Assembly (NCBI RefSeq): GCF_964355755.1
Contig: NC_092673.1
Coordinates: 34,173,648-34,237,647 of the forward strand
Origin: Antedon mediterranea
Taxonomy: Eukaryota; Echinodermata; Crinoidea; Comatulida; Antedonidae
Direction: 5' to 3'
Length of the DNA: 64,000 nt
Shown: positions 1 through 11,796 of the stretch, piece after piece
Numbering within the stretch: the stretch's first letter is position 1
How the letters are laid out: each line of letters starts with the position of its first letter
Notes under the pieces: model-generated
What the model saw: only the letters and a program-made list of their open reading frames with translations
Database searches by the model: none
What the model was told of the DNA's origin: nothing
Made by a program: the position numbers and the translations under genes

Positions 1-655
1 AGTTTATATGTTTTGGACAAAAAAAAAGTATAAAAAAAAACAATAACCCAAGAGGTAAACCTTATAACCGTTATTATTAGTGTGGTTTCTTTTTTATTTT
101 TCACTTGATGTAATTCTTAATATTTGTTGGTTTTAAAAGAATGATTTTTTTTTTGTCAGTTTATATTTTCAAGTTATAAGTACTAATTTAGATTATTTAA
201 GGTATTTTTAATATAAATTTTTCATATTAATAGCTTGTTTTTGTGGAAAGAATATTATAGAATAGTAGATATACGATGGTTTATACATTGATGGTAGATA
301 TGTGTGTTATGTGTGCGAGGGAATCTTTGTATGCGTGTGCGTCTTCAATCCCACTCCATTACTTCTTACATTAAATCTTTTAAACGGTGCAAGTTGAATG
401 GAGCTGTAGGTATAATGCGGATGGAATTACTAATTATACTCATAATGCAATAATACAGGGAATTCATATTGTACTATTAAACAACAAAAAAATATTTAAA
501 CAAAATGTTATTATATTTAAACCATATAATAAACATACCCGTTTATTTACTACATTTATAACTTTTTCTTATAACAATTAAAAAACAAAAAAATATCTAG
601 TACCTGCGATACAACCAACACCAATGTGGTACAGATTGTGGTCCAGTAATTGTTT
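1..655. other. AT-rich sequence, nothing recognised
   Basis: Homopolymer-rich AT sequence. Short reading frames here (for example 387-581) have composition expected of noncoding DNA. A short exon-like patch on the minus strand near 602-645 is discussed under rejected items. Confidence 0.5.
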
Positions 656-656
656 A

Positions 657-821
657 ATCTTAAGGGACCATGTCAAAATGATGTTACTGCAGCAACTACA
701 GTAACTACGCTGTTTATGCAATTATTTATAAACACCCTGTTTATTATAATAGTAAACATTGAAACAAAATAAAATCAATTGTAAAACCAGTAGAATCATT
801 TTGACATGATCCCTAAGATAA
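657..821. mobile_element. small foldback element (MITE-like)
   Basis: The left end (about 657-690) contains GGGACCATGTCAAAATGATG. The right end (about 786-820), read in reverse complement, contains GGGATCATGTCAAAATGATT. The two ~33-bp arms match with few mismatches and bound about 165 bp. The size and paired arms fit a nonautonomous DNA transposon. No target-site duplication is clear. Confidence 0.5.
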
Positions 822-1261
822 TCTGTAGAAACTACTCTTTATTATGGTAAATAATTGCGGCATAATTGCTGAGCACCATTATCTGGTAAAATTCGGTCTT
901 AATTTATTACATGTTCTTCACATAAACCTAAAAAAAATTGTATAAGCGCAGCGACTCTTGTTCGGTCATTTACTGTAAACTAATGTGTTAGTAGACTTTT
1001 CTCACACTATCCACTTGCATTGTGTAACTATACATTGTGTGTTATGATACAAATAGCAAAAAAAACGCTCCATAGATAACCAGTGTAACTATGTAATCGA
1101 TGTATAGGAACTTAATAACAAACAGTATGTCGTTTCACAGTTTTTGGATTGGATTGCAAAGTGTAAAGCATTTCAGATCACATGAATATTATGTTTGAAT
1201 GTACATTGTACACATTTAGTATTCTTGTTTGAACCATAGAACCCCGTGAAAACAAGCAAAA

Positions 1262-1325
1262 ATAACCTGGGATTTGAACCTAAACCGCTGTAAGACCACA
1301 ACACTGCCAGTTGATCTAAAAGACT
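1262..1325 (-). mobile_element. tRNA-like SINE head
   Basis: On the minus strand an A-box-like TAGATCAACTGGCAGTG (1302-1318) is followed by a B-box GGTTCAAATCC (1270-1280). This is the order of an RNA polymerase III promoter in a tRNA. The distance between boxes is several bases short and the anticodon arm does not pair well. I therefore read it as a tRNA-derived SINE remnant rather than a working tRNA gene. Confidence 0.4.
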
Positions 1326-2224
1326 TTACACTTACACATTGCAATACATAATGCGAAATGGCTTCTCGTTTTTAAACACTTAATTTCCAAATGAGTAATG
1401 TGAAACCCCGTACAATACTCTCTGCTTAATACAGATTTTAAATACAAATAGACAGTAAAGTCAATTTATATATACTTTTATGATAATTTGCATATTTTTT
1501 TAACCGATTTCTTCAATAACTGTTGAAGCAATTTTTATATAGTTGTTTACCTAAAGTAATTTATAGAAACTTGATAATTTGCATATTTTTTTAAACCGAT
1601 TTGACTTCAATACAAGAAATTTTTATATATAGTAAATAATCCAACTTGTACCGGGTGACTTTTTTACTATGCACTAAGGGGCCGTGTGCAAAATCCAGTT
1701 GTGTTTGATAGAAGTGATTTTGATATAGAATTAATTTTTCTATTTAAATCAACATTGTAATTTTGGGAAACAGATATTGTATATATGTTGTATTCATTTT
1801 ATAATAATTATTACATTATTTTTCTTCCAGACTTCTTCCCATTAAGTACTGGTGTGTATAATAATAACAGAGTATTTTTTCCAAAAGGCTCGCTCTAAAT
1901 CACCTTGTTTTCTGAAAAATCAGTTTTAATAGAAAGAAAAATATGCGTAATATCCTTAAAAAACATTATATACAATAAAATGGCGTCGATATTAGGGTTT
2001 TGTCTATTATATATATTTGGGAATACATTTTATGTTATTTGCAGTCAATTTTGATGAAAATACTTTCTTGTTTTTTGGAGTATTTCTAAGCATTTGTGAT
2101 TGTTTTTTGAGATCTTTCTAACTTTTTGAAGCTCTTTATGTAACTAATAAATGAAAAAAAAAATCTGGTGTTGTGTTCGCTTTTTTTTTGTATAGTACAG
2201 TTGAACAACGTGTCTTCTTATATA

Positions 2225-2410
2225 CCCGTTTCCCCTGAATATGGACCATTTATTCCCGAAGTACGTACCCACTGGGCACTAAGGAAAAACGCTCCATTTA
2301 CAACATACAACTTTGGGGAATTGTTATTCAGGGGACACTTTAGTCTTAAACAAACAAAAAGATTTATACAGTAGAACTGCCTATTACAGTACCCACTTTG
2401 ATGGGTCCTT
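2225..2410. mobile_element. possible DNA transposon terminal fragment
   Basis: It contains CCACTGGGCACTAAGG and CAGTAGAACTGCCTATTA followed by a GGGTCCTTATTG stretch. This resembles 'CAGTAGAAC...CCTATTA...GGTCC' ends seen at several other places in the window (15049-15115, 15813-15875, 44570-44651, 58711-58733). Family assignment is not possible from sequence alone. Confidence 0.25.
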
Positions 2411-3090
2411 ATTGTGTCTTCTTTTATCACCATACTGATTCGTTAGTAAGAGTGCTTATCTGCATAATCTATATCTATAAGTGTAGATGAGACAGCAGAG
2501 ATGATTTGACCAATCACAGACGATGGCGGTGGGATTATTCCTACTTGCGTTGCGTTTCTAGTTGGAACCAAGCTTCACTTCATTTGCTTCATTTGATTTC
2601 TTCAAAATAAAATGTAATCCAGTACTGTCAAGTAAACCAGGACTTTGTTGTTGAGTAACATATTTACTAAAATTAAAAATGCATTGCCATGACTTAACTA
2701 CGTATTCACAATCAAGTTTACTTCAGCAAGTTCGAAAAAGGATTCACACATCGGGCAAGAAATTAAGAAATCAATCAAATGAAACATGTATCCCATTGGC
2801 AAGGACTTAGAGAAGTAAACTGTGATAAATCTAAGTGTTTAGCAATATGCATATTGGGTTTGTTTCAGCTCTGGGTTTAATTCTCTTCCTCATAAAATGT
2901 TTTATGTACTATTTCATTTCAAGTTTATATAATTTCATAGTATGTCTGTTGTACTCCCGTTTGCATGTAAAGATTTGTATTTACTTTTTTTTTCTTACTT
3001 GTACTATAGTATAGGGAAATTTGTTGATAACGCAATATATACGCATATATGGCAATATTATTGCATAATAATTGAAATTTAAAAAGTCGA

Positions 3091-6000
3091 TATTAGTATA
3101 GGGAAATTTTCGAAAAATGACCAAATTTCGAGCTTTTTATTTTTTGACATAAATGGTTACTATAGCATAATAAACATGCGCAGAGTCCAGTAATGGGTTC
3201 TGCGCATGTCAATTGTGCAATAGTAACCACTTTTGACATAAATGGTTACTATAGCATAATAAACATGCGCAGAGTCGAATAATGCGTTCTGCGCATGTCA
3301 ATTGTGCTATAGTAACCAGTTTTATCAAAAAATAAAAAGGTCGAAAATTTGCCATTTTTTGAAAAAATCCCTGTACTTATAGTACAGGGAAATTTTCGAA
3401 AAATGACCAATTTTCGACCCTTTTATTTTTTGACATAAATGGTTACTATAGCATAATAAACATGCGCAGAGTCGAATAATGCGTTCTGCGCATGTCAATT
3501 GTGCTATAGTAACCAGTTTTATCGAAAATTAAATAAATTTATATTTTGACATAAATGGTTACTATAGCATAATAAATATGCCCAGAGTCGAATAATGCGT
3601 TCTGCGCATGTCAATTGTGCTATAGTAACCACGTTTGACATAAATGGTTACTATAACATAATAAACATGCGCAGGGCCGAATAATGCGTTCTGCGCATGT
3701 CAATTATGCTATAGTAACCAGTTTTATCGAAAAATAAAAAGGTCAAAAATTTGCAATTTTTTGAAAAAATCCCTATACTATAGTACAGGGAAATTTTCGA
3801 AAAATAACCAATTTTTGACTCTTTTATTTTTTGACATAAATGGTTACTATAGCATAATAAACATGCGCAGAGACGAATAATGTGTTCTGCGCATGTCAAT
3901 TGTGCTATAATAACCACTTTTGACATAAATGGTTAGTATAGCATAATAAACATGCGCAGCGCCGAATAATGCGTTCTGCGCATGTCAATTGTGCTATAGT
4001 AACCAGTTTTATCGAAAAATAAAAAGGTCGAAAATTGGCCATTTTTTTAAAAATCCCTGTACTATAGTAGAGGGAAATTTTCGAAAAATAACCAATTTTC
4101 GACTCTTTTATTTTTTGACATAAATGGTTACTATAGAATAATAAACATGCGCAGAGTCGAATAATGCGTTCTGCGCATGTCAATTGTGCTATAGTAACCA
4201 CTTTTGACATAAATGGTTACTATAGCATAATAAACATGCGCAGCGCCGAATAATGCGTTCTGCGCATGTCAATTATGCTATAGTAACCAGTTTTATCGAA
4301 AATAAAAAGGTCGAAAATTGGCCATTTTTTTTTTAAATTCCTGTACTATAGTATAGGGAAATTTTTGAAAAATGACCAATTTTCGACCCTTTTATTTTTT
4401 GACATAAATGGTTACTATAGCATAATAAACATGCGCAGAGTCGAATAATGGGTTCTGCGCATGTCAATTGTGCTATAGTAACCAGTTTTATTGAAAAATA
4501 AAAAGGTCGAAAATTGGCAATTTTTGGAAAAATCCATGTACTATAGTACAGGGAAATTTTCGAAAAATAACCAATTTTCGACTCTTTTATTTTTTGACAT
4601 AAATGGTTACTATGGCATAATAAACATGCGCAGAGTCGAATAATGCGTTCTGCGCATGTCAATTGTGCTATAGTAACCACTTTTGACATAAATGGTTACT
4701 ATAGCATAATAAACATGCGCAGTGCCGAATAATGCGTTCTGCGCATGTCAATTATGCTATAGTAACCAGTTTTATCGAAAAATAAAAAGGTCGAAAATCG
4801 GCCATTTTTTGAAAAATCCCTGTACTATAGTACAGGGAAATTTTCGAAAAATAACCAATTTTCGACTCTTTTATTTTTTGACATAAATGGTTACTATAGC
4901 ATAATAAACATGCGCATAGTCGAATAATGCGTTCTGCGCATGTCAATTGTGCTATAGTAACCACTTTTGACATAAATGGTTACTATAGCATAATAAACAT
5001 GCGCAGCGCCGAATAATGCGTTCTGCGCATGTCAATTATGCTATAGTAACCAGTTTTATCGAAAAATAAAAAGGTCGAAAATCGGCCATTTTTTGAAAAA
5101 TCCCTGTACTATAGTAGAGGGAAATTTTCGAAAAATAACCAATTTTCGACTCTTTTATTTTTTGACATAAATGGTTACTATAGCATAATAAACATGCGCA
5201 TAGTCGAATAATGCGTTCTGCGCATGTCAATTGTGCTATAGTAACCACTTTTGACATAAATGGTTACTATAGCATAATAAACATGCGCAGCGCCGAATAA
5301 TGCGTTCTGCGCATGTCAATTATGCTATAGTAGCCAGTTTTATCGAAAAATAAAAAGGTCGAAAATTGGCCATTTTGGAAAAATCCCTGTACTATAGTAC
5401 AGGGAAATTTTCGAAAAATAACCAATTTTCGACTCTTTTATTTTTTGACATAAATGGTTACTATAGCATAATAAACATGCGCAGAGTCGGATAATGCGTT
5501 CTGCGCATGTCAATTGTGCTATAGTAACCACTTTTGACATAAATGGTTACTATAGCATAATAAACATGCGCAGCGCCGAATAATGCGTTCTGCGCATGTC
5601 AATTATGCTATAGTAACCAGTTTTATTTCGAAAAATAAAAAGGTCGAAAATCGGCCATTTTTGGAAAAATCCCTGTACTATAGTACAGGGAAATTTTCGA
5701 AAAATAACCAATTTTCGACTCTTTTATTTTTTGACATAAATGGTTACTATAGCACAATAAACATGCGCATAGTCGAATAATGCGTTCTGCGCATGTCAAT
5801 TGTGCTATAGTAACCACTTTTGACATAAATGGTTACTATAGCATAATAAACATGCGCAGCGCCGAATAATGCGTTCTGCGCATGTCAATTATGCTATAGT
5901 AGCCAGTTTTATCGAAAAATAAAAAGGTCGAAAATTGGCCAATTTGGAAAAATCCCTGTACAGGGAAATTTTCGAAAAATAACCGATTTTCGACTCTTTT

Positions 6001-6990
6001 ATTTTTTGACATAAATGGTTACTATAGCATAATAAACATGCGCAGAGTCGGATAATGGGTTCTGCGCATGTAAATTGTGCTATAGTAACCACTTTTTACA
6101 TAAATGGTTACTATAGCATAATAAACATGCGCAGCGCCGAATAATGCGTTCTGCGCATGTCAATTATGCTATAGTAACCAGTTTTATTTCGAAAAATAAA
6201 AAGATCGAAAATTTGCCATTTTTTGAAACATCCCTGTACTATAGTACAGGGAAATTTTCGAAAAATAACCAATTTCGACTCTTTTATTTTTTGACATAAA
6301 TGGTTACTATAGCATAATAAACATGCGCAGAGTCGAATAATGCGTTCTGCGCATGTCAATTGTGCTATAGTAACCACTTTTGACATAAATGGTTACTATA
6401 GCATAATAAACATGCGCAGCGTCGAATAATGCGTTCTGCGCATGTCAATTATGCTATAGTAACCAGTTTTATCGAAAAATAAAAAGGTCGAAAATCGGCC
6501 ATTTTTGGAAAAATCCCTGTACTATAGTACATGGAAATTTTCGAAAAATAACCAATTTTCGACTCTTTTATTTTTTGACATAAATGGTTACTATAGCATA
6601 ATAAACATGCGCATAGTCGAATAATGCGTTCTGCGCATGTCAATTGTGCTATAGTAACCACTTTTGACATAAATGGTTACTATAGCATAATAAACATGCG
6701 CAGCACCGAATAATGCGTTCTGCGCATGTCAATTATGCTATAGTAGCCAGTTTTATCGAAAAATAAAAAGGTCGAAAATTGGCCATTTTGGAAAAATCCC
6801 TGTACAGGGAAATTTTCGAAAAATAACCAATGACCAAATTTCGACCTTTTTATTTGTTGACATAAATGCTTACTATATCATAATTAACATGTGCACATGT
6901 TCTGTGCATGTTAATTATGCTATAGTAAACAGTTACATCGAAAGATAAAAAGGTCGACATTTCGTCATTCTTTTGAAAAATCCCTGTATA
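3091..6990. repeat. tandem array of a foldback (MITE-derived) unit
   Basis: About 14 head-to-tail units, judged from successive AGGGAAATTTTCG starts at 3100, 3386, 3787, 4071, 4355, 4550, 4834, 5118, 5401, 5687, 5962, 6248, 6531 and 6806. Most units are 283-286 bp; one is 195, one 401, two 275, and the last about 179. Each unit is nearly self-complementary. The left end CAGGGAAATTTTCGAAAAAT mirrors the right end ATTTTTTGAAAAATCCCTG. The core GGTTACTATAGCATAAT...ACATGCGCAGA mirrors TCTGCGCATGT...GTGCTATAGTAACC. The 195-bp unit has one core, the 284-bp unit two and the 401-bp unit three, so core duplication of 89 bp explains the common size. Unit ends fuse as CCCTGTACTATAGTACAGGG. TA next to CAGGG suggests a TA-inserting MITE ancestor. 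Minus-strand reading frames across the array are simply the repeat translated. Confidence 0.92.
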
Positions 6991-7145
6991 AGGAAAATTT
7001 CGAAAAAAATTGCCAAATTTTGGCTATTTTATTTTTTTTTGCAGAATCACATCATGTGGTCTGCGTATGTTACCTCAATACATATTTAAAAAAGTCGTTT
7101 ATGGCCATTAAAAAAAAAAATGTCCAATTTTTGGTCAAAGTAAAT
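6991..7145. repeat. decayed edge unit of the foldback array
   Basis: It begins AAGGAAAATTTCG and contains a diverged core (CACATCATGTGGTCTGCG). It ends with a GGCCATT / GTCCAATTTTTGGTC stretch recalling the unit's outer arm. It is far more diverged than the inner units, as expected at a satellite edge. Confidence 0.5.
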
Positions 7146-9745
7146 TAAAATGGCAAAAACATTTAACAAAATTTCCTTAAGCTTATTTAGACTGCTGTTC
7201 ATTTGTCCATCTGGAGAAGTAAATAAACACTACTATAGATTAAAATGTGCATCCATATGGAGAAATATGGTACACACATGTTTTAGATAAAAAGGTAAAC
7301 AATACTACTAATATCATAAGTGTCTCTCTCCCTCTTTCTACCAGTTTAACATAATAATAAATAACCAATATATTATATATTTATTTAATTTTATTATCCT
7401 TTATCCAATATTATAGGCATCTTTTGTACAAATGAAATTAACAACTGAACTACCAAATCAAATTTACCATTATGATAACCACACTAGGAGGAACATTTTG
7501 GGTTGGTGGTTAGACAATTTTTAGAACTTCTCTTCAAGACATCTTCTTATGCAAAAAGAAAAGCCTTTGATTTGATGACAATCACTATCAGCTGAGCCTC
7601 TTCACCACAACACTGTAAATACAATTTCAAAGGTCAAAAACGGGGAAATGAGAGAGGACACATCTGCTCACCAGAAGTTTCAACTTCAAATTGATCAAAC
7701 ATTAATAAATTGTGTTATAGTCTACCAATATAGCATATGCTCTTTCATAGTTCGTCGGCCCACTCGCATATAATAAATTATTTTATAAACATTGAATAGT
7801 TTGAAGTATAGAGATGTTAAGCCACACCGTAAACTATTAACCAGATTTTTTTTAAACATCTGTGTTCATATACTGTATGTATATACAAAATACAATATAA
7901 ACAGATGGTATTGTATGTATAGAAGTATATTGTATCATTGGTTTTGCAGGCATTGTAGTAACATTAAATAGGCCTATAATTCAACAACCATGTTTCAATA
8001 TAAACTTTATTTAGAAAAATAAAAAATGTATTCAATATGCATTTTAATTTCTTACTTTAGCATTTTAAATCAGAAGTTAGATAAATATTATGATGTAGTT
8101 GTATTGTGTTCTGTGAAAGAGAGCAATCACTTCACCTCATAAGAACTTCGCCAAACAATAGTACTTAAATTGTTTGTCTAATACAGACCAAACAACTTAA
8201 GTTCATTTAGAACTCTTATAGATAATTTGAGTGACCTTTAAATGCCATATGAGCGATTATAATCAATTATCGTTGAATTAATTGTATATTAACATTTAAC
8301 TACTCCTATTTACTAAGTACATGATTTGCTAACATTTTGTGGCATCGCTATCTTAATATGGATGTTGCTATTGACTATAGTTACAGACAACCATATGGTG
8401 AGTGTGTCTTTTAATAACAGAATGTAGCATATATTAGCAAAATATTATTATTATATTATTTAAAAGACAAATTTGGTGTTTTGGAGATTCTTCAGTTTTA
8501 CCCAGAAAATTAAATATGGTTAATTGTATCAAGTTGACACCAGATCTGATAATGAGTAACTAGAGCTAACTTATCAGTAGTAGTAGTATGGCATGTGACC
8601 CACAGAGACTTGAACAGACCTGAATAAATAACCAGCATAGGGAATACAGATATCAAGGTAGACCTAGTTTTGTTGAGATACTATTTTCTTTTTGCTTACT
8701 GCTATGTGCACCCTCTTTTATACAGAACACTCCCCCACCTCTTTCCACAACTAGACCTGTACCAAATCAAATTGTTGTTTTCTTTGGTTTTATTGACATT
8801 CACTCAAGAATACAGTATATCAACATCAAAATGTATCTGTATATTAGAAAGCAATGTACATCTTATCTTTTATATCAACAAGGCCAATAAAAAATATAAT
8901 TTAATTTATAGATTTTTGTCTGAATGCTCATAAATTCTAGTTATGAGCTCATAATACTGTATTTGGGTTTTCTTTATCTAGGGATGTTCAGTTGTTTTTT
9001 AATTTATTGAATCTTTCTAGTGATCTTTACATTGTCTTTTTCGTTTTCTAATTTCTGACAATTGAATTAATTTACTCTACACTGTATTCAATTATTTTAG
9101 TGCGGACACAAAAAAACCATGAGTAGGCCTACACAGGGCATAGGACAACTTTTGAACTTGCCTTATAACCAATTGTTTGCACTGGATGCTAAATTTAACC
9201 ATGGTAAGTAAATTTACCGAAGCATATGGGTTCTTATAACATATATAATTTATTGTAATTAATGTATGCTGTTTAACTGTTTCTAAATAAATGTTGTTGA
9301 TTATATGCACCCAGTTGGTTTTAATACTATTAAAATGACATTGGACATTTTATGGATACAAAGATAAGTTCTTCTGGGCAAGCAGTCATCACTAAAATGA
9401 ATCACTAGGCTGTGATAATCTAACCTTTGGGAAAATAATAACCACCATTCAGATTGGAATTGTTAGCTCGATCAAGACTTTTGTAAGCCTAGTTAAAAAA
9501 CAAAATACAACCTATGAAAGTTATCAGTAAAGTATATTACCATAGATTTCCTTAAAAATGACAGGGTACCCTTAATATTGATCAATAAATAGATTATAAT
9601 TAGTCTTGTAAAGGAAACAATTACTAGGTGCCATGCTATGGTTTCTATAAATATTATCCATAAATTTGCCATTTGCTATTAATTAAACATAAGCAATTGA
9701 TCTATGGGGAGATTTCGTGTTGGAAATGTATCATAATATTTGTGC
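7146..9745. other. AT-rich intergenic sequence, nothing recognised
   Basis: No splice-bounded coding segment or repeat array is recognised. The 87-codon frame at 8670-8933 (+) and the 72-codon frame at 9092-9310 (-) show no family features and have ordinary AT-rich composition. TAGGCCTA palindromes occur at 7969 and 9124. Confidence 0.5.
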
Positions 9746-9749
9746 TATA

Positions 9750-9827
9750 TTAAAGGGCTTAAAGGGTAGCTCCGGGAGGTTTCAACGCTACTTATTTTAT
9801 TATAAGTGCTGTAAAATAAGCCCTTAA
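9750..9827. mobile_element. 78-bp inverted-repeat element with TTAA ends
   Basis: TTAAAGGGCTTA at 9750-9761 is mirrored by TAAGCCCTTAA at 9817-9827. The ends carry TTAA on both sides, as expected for a TTAA-inserting MITE remnant. The inner sequence is GC-richer than its surroundings (GGGTAGCTCCGGGAGG). Confidence 0.4.
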
Positions 9828-10379
9828 AAAAGTGGTTCTACAGGAATTTTATAAGATAGGAAATTCACTAAAATTGACTTTTATTTTACATTGGACTATT
9901 TTACAAAAACGTACCTGGTTAATGATTTCAATTTTTTGTAAATCAGTAAAATTATATAACATACGAAAATGTGCACCACTTTTTTTTTTACAAGGGGTTT
10001 TCTGCTTCGTCATTAAATTTATTTCCCATAGAAACCAGTACTATATTACATATTTTATGTTAAAAAAAAGATTCACAATTTTCTCAAAATACAGTAAAGT
10101 ACAATATTTAAATAATACCTTAGCACAGTATAATCAATATACCTATTAACGATAGGGATTTTAAATGCTTTCAAAGTAGAAAAATCTACTGTAGGTATTT
10201 CAAATGTTCGGACAGTTTATTTTTCCCAAAGGAAATTTATCAGTTTGAGACGCTAGTTTCACATGAGTTGGATCTTAGCTAAATATCAATTTATGTGCTT
10301 GACGCAAAATTTAAGCTTCAAACACAACATTTATAACATACATACAAGATCAGTTTCTTTTTTAAACATTTAGTTTCTT
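9828..10379. other. AT-rich sequence, nothing recognised
   Basis: The open frame at 9832-10149 (+, 105 codons) has no recognisable motif. Its hydrophobic, Lys/Phe/Tyr-rich content is what AT-rich DNA gives by chance. Confidence 0.45.
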
Positions 10380-10705
10380 TTAATTTATTTCCTCTTTAAA
10401 CAGCATGCTCCGATTTTTTTTTCTGTACGGACTCTTTGTTGTTTTACATAATCTTTCCCTCGGGCATATTTTAAATTTATACAGACAAGATTTTATGTTC
10501 ATGTGTATTTGCCCTACATCAGGTATGACAAGAGAGCAAAGTTGATGCTGTATCGTGGATGCTTTAGTTGTATTCACATTGTGCCTCTTTTACTTTTAAT
10601 TATATATGTATATTGATTGTAAACAAACGTTATCAGCCAATGGCTGCTGTTTTGTATGTGTTTTTAAACCTAAATAAATAAAATAAATAAATAAATAAAT
10701 TCATT
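10380..10705 (+). mobile_element. possible LINE 3' untranslated end with AAAT tail
   Basis: A GC-richer T-rich stretch ends at 10665-10700 in an (AAAT)n tract beginning CCTAAATAAATAAAATAAAT, as at the end of the LINE at 17245-17880. No reverse transcriptase sequence is preserved here, so the call rests on the tail and composition. Confidence 0.3.
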
Positions 10706-10942
10706 TTAGTAGAAATGGCAATTAATGTTTAGCATATCCGAACAATGCACATTTGTTTCAATGAGTTTATACACTGCTTTGACAATAATTTATACTGTAT
10801 ATAGATATACAAATGAAAAACAAGAGCATATATAAATATATATCTTGTGGAAGAGCATAGACCACAGATCAACATTAAAATGTAATACACAGTGCATCTT
10901 ATGAGTTTAGATTTCATCATGTCTGTAGTTAATCCAGAGGTA

Positions 10943-10985
10943 GGGTTCTTGGCATGGGGTTGGGTTCTTGGCATGGGGTTGGGTT
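10943..10985. repeat. 19-bp direct duplication
   Basis: GGGTTCTTGGCATGGGGTT occurs twice in tandem (10943-10961 and 10962-10980), followed by the start of a third copy. Confidence 0.8.
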
Positions 10986-11063
10986 TAAGCTAAACAAAAA
11001 CAAAATTAGTAGCTCCGCTTTAGCAGATATTGTAGTGTATGTACCAGAGGTTGTCAGAACTTG

Positions 11064-11285
11064 TTTATATATATATATATATATATATAAATCCAAAGGC
11101 AAATTACTGAAAAAAATGACAATGCTGTGGGTATCAGTGACTGGATCTCAATGGAGATACAAAAATAAAAAGCGAAAAGCTAAATAAAAACGATAAAGTA
11201 AACAGCCAGAAAAGTTAGCAGAGCTTTCGGGCAACACTAGCCCTTCATCAGTGGAAGTGTATATATATATATATATATATACAAA
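11064..11285 (-). mobile_element. Penelope-like repeat with hammerhead-like core, flanked by (TA)n
   Basis: The segment is flanked by TA tracts (11066-11089 and 11260-11282) and matches, in opposite orientation, 52605-52845. On the minus strand it carries CTGATGA (11245-11251), an arm GGGC, a loop, the arm GCCC, then GAAA (11225-11228). This order, CTGATGA then stem II then GAAA, is the conserved core of hammerhead ribozymes, which occur in Penelope-like retroelements. Stems I and III do not pair convincingly in this copy. The plus strand of the same segment is open as a short Lys-rich peptide (KGKLLKKMTMLWVSV), shared with the 52.7-kb copy. Confidence 0.5.
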
Positions 11286-11796
11286 ACAAGTCTACAAGTA
11301 GATTAAATATTACCTCTAAAGGAGACATCATGTACACCCCCGCCTAAGAAAGAAATGTGTTTATTCTGACTATATCTTCCTCAGTTGCTTTCCTTCATCC
11401 ATCTACTGTATGCTGTTCTTGCAATGTGCAAATTCTTATTCTAATATTTGACTCCAGTCCTGGAAAGCAGAAAACACTGATAAAACATTCACTATTATGT
11501 AAATAAATAGTCAAATATTTCAAGAGAATTCTAATTATTCACAGGGGTAACCATATCCCTTACCCATTTTCAACAGAGGAGCTTTGCTTATGCGCCATTT
11601 GAAGAACAGGGAAATGAAATAACACAAACTCACCACATCCTTGTTCCATTTCTTTTACATTATCGACACAAAAAGCCATTACTGCTACTTTGATTGAACT
11701 AAGTAATAGTTCAAAGGATAGATTCTGGAAAACATGAATTAGTATACAATTACCAACAATATCTTGTCTGCTGGTTTCAGAGTGTACTGTAAACAA
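11286..11796. other. intergenic sequence, nothing recognised
   Basis: An 89-codon minus frame (11560-11829) has mixed composition but no recognised motif and no splice context. I do not call a gene. Confidence 0.4.

Larger units (their letters stand above)
822..3090. other. AT-rich intergenic sequence with minor repeat scraps
   Basis: No gene is seen. It contains a tRNA-like head (1262-1325), a possible DNA-transposon end (2225-2410) and, near 3004-3020, an isolated scrap of the foldback-unit end (CTATAGTATAGGGAAATTT) just before the main array. Confidence 0.5.

Noticed and set aside
602-645. Exon-like minus-strand patch (LDHNLYHIGVGCIAG) ending at a GCAG|GTAC donor
   Set aside because: It has only about 15-19 codons, a weak acceptor, and lies against the inverted-repeat element at 657-821. 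No partner exon was found.
1262-1325. A functional tRNA gene on the minus strand
   Set aside because: The A and B boxes are present, but the distance between them is short and the anticodon and acceptor stems do not pair well. A SINE remnant is more likely.
2504-2517. CCAAT-box promoter signal near GATGGCGGTGGG
   Set aside because: The word ATTTGACCAATCAC recurs in a hairpin at 60760, so a dispersed element explains it better than a promoter; no gene follows.
3651-6670. A family of similar minus-strand reading frames of 65-118 codons (VVTIAQLTCAERIIRLCACLL type)
   Set aside because: They are the foldback repeat unit translated. They begin and end at unit positions and have no independent coding signal.
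8670-8933. 87-codon plus frame
   Set aside because: AT-driven composition, no motif, no conserved start context.
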